Shown piece by piece: positions 61,189-63,730 of a stretch of DNA of 63,730 nt (positions are counted from its first letter, which is position 1; every line of letters begins with the position of its first letter). Source of the stretch: Vulcanimicrobiota bacterium (GTDB taxonomy: Bacteria > Vulcanimicrobiota > Xenobia > Xenobiales > JADMJV01); contig JAEXNA010000156.1 in NCBI GenBank assembly GCA_023447635.1, forward strand, positions 1-63,730, written 5' to 3'. Made by a program: the position numbers and the translations under genes. The notes under the pieces were generated by a model. The model was not told the origin of the DNA, made no database searches, and worked only from the letters and a program-made list of their open reading frames with translations.

Positions 61189-61656
61189 GTGTGGCTTGAA
61201 ATCCAGACCCCGAAGCACTTCCAGGATCTTTTCGACCGTTTCGATGATTTTCACGACGCAGTTCTCCGAGAGTTCTACTTCTGCGGTCCTACCTGCAGGC
61301 ACGAGGGTGGAGTGAGCTTCGGTTCGAAAGAGTTCCTCAAGCTGTTCTTCCAGGGTGGGCGTGGAGAGGTCCCCGCCCTCGAGTTCCTATGCCTGCGCCT
61401 CCACCGGCTCAGCCTTGCGGATGTGGATTCCCACCGTAGTGATACCATCGACGAGGCGTCCTTCTTTTTCCAGAACAACCTCATCTACTGGTCCTCTACA
61501 GAAGGCTTTACGCCCGGCTCTCCTCTGAACCCTGGGCTCTGGTTCGCCTGCGAACGACTGTTCTGGCGATCCGTTCCCGACGGTATCGGCCGACGGCTGC
61601 GCCTGGGAAACCAGAACGAGTATGACCCGTTCCTCGAGAGCCTTTTGGAGCCGTAG
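61189..61656 (+). CDS. Hypothetical protein
   Basis: 155 residues from a GTG at 61189 with TAAGG upstream. FQDLFDRFDDFHDAVLREFY begins the protein, then GGVSFGSKEFLKLFFQGGRG and HRSDTIDEASFFFQNNLIYW. The residue style resembles small immunity-type proteins, but no family can be named. The neighbours on both sides are minus-strand genes. Confidence 0.6.
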   Translation: MWLEIQTPKHFQDLFDRFDDFHDAVLREFYFCGPTCRHEGGVSFGSKEFLKLFFQGGRGEVPALEFLCLRLHRLSLADVDSHRSDTIDEASFFFQNNLIYWSSTEGFTPGSPLNPGLWFACERLFWRSVPDGIGRRLRLGNQNEYDPFLESLLEP

Positions 61657-61722
61657 AGGCTGCTCGAGTTCTGTCAGCTGAACGCCACCTCTTCTTGTTG
61701 CCGCAACCTAGCGCCAGCAGCG

Positions 61723-62382
61723 TCAGGGCTGATAGCGGATCGTGATCGGTTTCGCTTCCCCATTGGTCACTACTTCGGTCTTGTCGAGCCGAGCTATGGC
61801 GTCCTGGGGAGCGTGGTTTACCATCAGGACGTCGTTGTTCTTCCATTGAACCGTCAGTTCGGGCGTGGGTTCGCTGACGAAGACTGACTTGGCGGCGACG
61901 CTGACCTGGAACTCTTGCGAAAACTCGAAGTAAGGGCGTTCTCTACCGACCTTCTCTCCCGCCGGAACGATGCGGAGGGACAGGATTTGGCGCGGCTCGG
62001 CCGCCTCCTCGCTCTGTAGTCCAGTCAGCCCTTCTTCGAGTTCGCCCTTAGGACGCAGATGCGCTCCGTCATCGGCTACGACAACGACCGCGTCGAGTCG
62101 CCCGTCGGGGCTGCTCACTCGAGACTGCTCCGTCCAGTCCGAAGGGGAGAGCTTCAAGAAGAGGGGCGAGTAGTCGATAGGCTCGACCGGTTCGACCTGG
62201 GCGAGCCACAACGTGAAGCCTGTAATCAGGGCGATAATCAGCCAGATGGTCGCCCGGAAATGGGGCGTCGGACCGTTCTGTCGAGGCGCCGCTTGAGGGA
62301 CCTGGGCGGGCCAGTAAGCAGAGCGCTTCGGCCTGGCGGAGGGAGACGGGAGGGTGCCATATTGTGCGGTCTGAATTTCCAT
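61723..62382 (-). CDS. Single-helix membrane-anchored protein
   Basis: 219 residues. A cytoplasmic N-terminus of about 45 residues (rich in Pro and Arg) is followed by a membrane helix (ATIWLIIALITGFTLWLAQV) and a long extracytoplasmic part (RLDAVVVVADDGAHLRPKGE, then SLRIVPAGEKVGRERPYFEF). It may be an anchored sensor or scaffold. The ATG lies six bases after TAGATT. Confidence 0.65.
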   Translation of the reverse strand: MEIQTAQYGTLPSPSARPKRSAYWPAQVPQAAPRQNGPTPHFRATIWLIIALITGFTLWLAQVEPVEPIDYSPLFLKLSPSDWTEQSRVSSPDGRLDAVVVVADDGAHLRPKGELEEGLTGLQSEEAAEPRQILSLRIVPAGEKVGRERPYFEFSQEFQVSVAAKSVFVSEPTPELTVQWKNNDVLMVNHAPQDAIARLDKTEVVTNGEAKPITIRYQP

Positions 62383-62388
62383 AGCTTC

Positions 62389-62394
62389 AATCTA
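62389..62394 (-). promoter_or_regulatory. -10 box for the gene at 62382
   Basis: TAGATT on the minus strand lies six bases upstream of the ATG, with no ribosome binding site between. Confidence 0.4.
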
Positions 62395-62494
62395 GTCTCC
62401 CTTCGGCGTCGAATCAGTGACGACCGTCCGGATCTCCAACCGGAATCGCGCAGGGGACCCAGGGTTCCGAGCCAGATCCGACAATACGCCGGGG

Positions 62495-62923
62495 ATGAGG
62501 AAGTATTGGGTCAACACGGTGTCACTCGACCACGTCCGGACTGCGGTCGAGGGCGGTTTCACTCAGGCCGACCACGGCCGCCCGGCCAAACTGAAAAGGC
62601 TGAGTCAGGGCGACTGGCTGGTCCACTATGCCGCCCAAACTGCGTACCAGGATGGGAAGCCTTATCAGCGGTTCGTGGGCTTGGGAGAGTTGCAAGACAT
62701 CGATCCCTACCAGTTCGAGGCCAGTTCCGACTTCCGTCCCTGGCGTCGCAAGGTGCGCTACGCCGAGACCGAAGCCGCCGAGATCCGCCCCCTGCTCGAC
62801 GACCTGGAGTTTATCCCGGACAAGAGCCGCTGGGGACTCCCGTTTCGACGGGGCCTGTTCGAGGTCTCCGAGCGGGACTTCCGCGCTATCGCTAAGGCGA
62901 TGGGCACGACGATCAGCGAGTGA
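62495..62923 (+). CDS. EVE-superfamily protein (UPF0310 type)
   Basis: 142 residues from the ATG at 62495 (MRKYWVNTVSLDHVRTAVEG). It continues with GGFTQADHGRPAKLKRLSQG, DWLVHYAAQTAYQDGKPYQR and FVGLGELQDIDPYQFEASSD, which is the UPF0310/EVE type. These bind modified bases or small ligands. The single domain has normal length. It is the second EVE member of the window, the first being at 31624. Confidence 0.88.
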   Translation: MRKYWVNTVSLDHVRTAVEGGFTQADHGRPAKLKRLSQGDWLVHYAAQTAYQDGKPYQRFVGLGELQDIDPYQFEASSDFRPWRRKVRYAETEAAEIRPLLDDLEFIPDKSRWGLPFRRGLFEVSERDFRAIAKAMGTTISE

Positions 62924-62948
62924 CGGACAGGCACTTGGAAGGACCCTG

Positions 62949-63548
62949 CTAGCCGCCGCTCTCGGGGAACGAGAAATGGCCGTGAGGTCCCCAGGCGAAC
63001 CCTTTGTGATCATCACGTCGAAAGTAGAACACCCCAGAGCGCTCGTCTACTCCCGAGGATTGGGCACGATAAGAGATGGCCGCCCCTTCTCCGTCTTCGG
63101 TGAAGGTGATAGGGCTGAAGGTTAGCCGAATGGCCTGCCGACCAAAACGATGCTTGAAGTGGAGCCATCCCCACCCGGGGCCGTTTAGGTCGAACAGGCT
63201 GTCCATCTCCTCGGCTGGCACGGATTTCACGATGCCGTCAGTCAGCTTTTCCTCCCGGTGGGAGCTTCGCATATGTTGGTACGCCAAAGAGGGCGGCACC
63301 TCTGTAGAGCCCCACGAAATCAACTCTTGGAGCGGGTAGTCGAGGCGTATGGTCGATGGATCGAGAGTGCCAACAACGATGGGGTCCCAGCCCCTCCACT
63401 CGAAGTAGGTGGAAGCGCCAGACAGAATCATACTGGTGTCTTCGACGGATGGCTGGAACGATGACACGGGAGGCCTGCTCCACCGGGCAATCAGGCCGGT
63501 GGCAACCAATGCTAGCAAGACTGCCACGTAGCGCCGCTGAGTTCTCAT
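62949..63548 (-). CDS. Secreted or membrane-anchored hypothetical protein
   Basis: 199 residues. A signal or anchor (MRTQRRYVAVLLALVATGLI) is followed by a mixed domain (DTSMILSGASTYFEWRGWDP, then HFKHRFGRQAIRLTFSPITF). The end is FAWGPHGHFSFPESGG. The ATG lies eight bases after a TATAAG box. No family is recognised. Confidence 0.6.
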   Translation of the reverse strand: MRTQRRYVAVLLALVATGLIARWSRPPVSSFQPSVEDTSMILSGASTYFEWRGWDPIVVGTLDPSTIRLDYPLQELISWGSTEVPPSLAYQHMRSSHREEKLTDGIVKSVPAEEMDSLFDLNGPGWGWLHFKHRFGRQAIRLTFSPITFTEDGEGAAISYRAQSSGVDERSGVFYFRRDDHKGFAWGPHGHFSFPESGG

Positions 63549-63556
63549 CTACTTTG

Positions 63557-63562
63557 CTTATA
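63557..63562 (-). promoter_or_regulatory. -10 box for the gene at 63548
   Basis: TATAAG on the minus strand lies eight bases upstream of the ATG, with no ribosome binding site between. The terminator hairpin lies just further upstream. Confidence 0.4.
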
Positions 63563-63602
63563 CCCAGGACGGGCGCGAGCGGACGACGGGTGTCTCGACA
63601 AG

Positions 63603-63637
63603 AAAAAAGCCCCACCGTCTTCATAGACGGCAGGGCT
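63603..63637 (-). terminator. Intrinsic terminator in the repeat unit
   Basis: On the minus strand AGCCC pairs with GGGCT, with an inner CCGTCT/AGACGG stem, followed by six T. It lies between the structured repeat (copy 2) and the gene at 63548. Confidence 0.85.
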
Positions 63638-63664
63638 GGTGAGCGCGGTTTGCGCTTTCTCGAA

Positions 63665-63730
63665 AAATAAAAGAACCCTCGGCATCGGGGGGGGGTCATC
63701 CGCCAAGGGTAGAGGGGTTAACCTCTGCCC
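63665..63730 (-). repeat. Structured repeat, copy 2 (reaches window end)
   Basis: 63665-63710 is identical to 59511-59556, including the nine-base C run in the loop. The AGAGG/CCTCT hairpin follows at 63711. It may continue past the window edge. Confidence 0.8.

Overview
The window is high-GC (roughly 60% by eye), densely coded bacterial chromosome. I see no rRNA, insertion sequence, integrase, phage gene or CRISPR array. Its genes include two GspF/PilC-type proteins, a PilO-like protein, a minor-pilin operon, an AMIN-type amidase, UppP and a LolA-like secreted protein, and regulation appears to use an ECF sigma factor, a Ser/Thr kinase and a PilZ protein. This suits a free-living, probably diderm, surface-motile bacterium of a poorly sampled high-GC phylum (Vulcanimicrobiota or Armatimonadota-like would be a guess; no marker here proves it). 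Several genes start 6-8 bases after a TANNNT -10 box with no ribosome binding site, which suggests leaderless mRNAs.

Layout: 0-5.4 kb holds an edge-truncated minus-strand gene with a TTG start and proline-rich tail, two unknown genes, an ECF sigma factor, a PilO-like protein, a polytopic membrane protein and two small minus-strand genes. 5.5-11.1 kb holds a LolA-like protein, TatD, PilC, UppP and a large cell-wall amidase. 11.3-16.5 kb is a tight cassette of GNAT protein, LuxE/PaaK-family ligase and a LuxC::PaaK fusion, which looks like a fatty-acid (or other carboxylate) activation and reduction system without luciferase. 16.5-22.2 kb has a small highly expressed gene, a zinc-ribbon protein, a large secreted protein, a second GspF-like protein and a gamma-glutamyltranspeptidase-family enzyme. 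22.3-22.7 kb has an odd tRNA-like gene and a normal tRNA-Gln. 23.3-26.5 kb is a two-gene operon of a beta-helix protein and a BrxD-like (DUF2791) ATPase. 26.5-33.6 kb has MutS2, Uma2, an ACT-domain protein, a DUF711 protein, an EVE protein and homogentisate dioxygenase.

33.8-41.2 kb is framed by two large alanine-rich helical proteins whose glycine (or alanine/serine) falls on every seventh residue; between them lie a YfcE-type phosphoesterase, an MscS channel and a CCA-adding enzyme. 41.3-48.6 kb has PilZ, AlkA, a lipoprotein, a sirtuin, several small unknown genes, an HExxH metallopeptidase and a phosphoesterase preceded by four 51-bp tandem repeats. 48.6-55.1 kb has a gene fragment, a kinase, an M15-like peptidase with glycine-rich and serine-rich ends, a glycine-zipper protein and a degenerate GGDEF protein. 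55.2-58.8 kb ends in a PilV-PilW-PilX-like minor-pilin operon. 58.9-63.7 kb contains small membrane and secreted proteins, a ferritin-like protein and a second EVE protein, and most of it lies between two copies of a 46-bp identical, hairpin-forming repeat in the same orientation.

The strongest candidates for something undescribed are the heptad-glycine proteins, the beta-helix/BrxD pair, the LuxC-fusion cassette, the tRNA-like gene with an enlarged anticodon loop, and the paired structured repeats.
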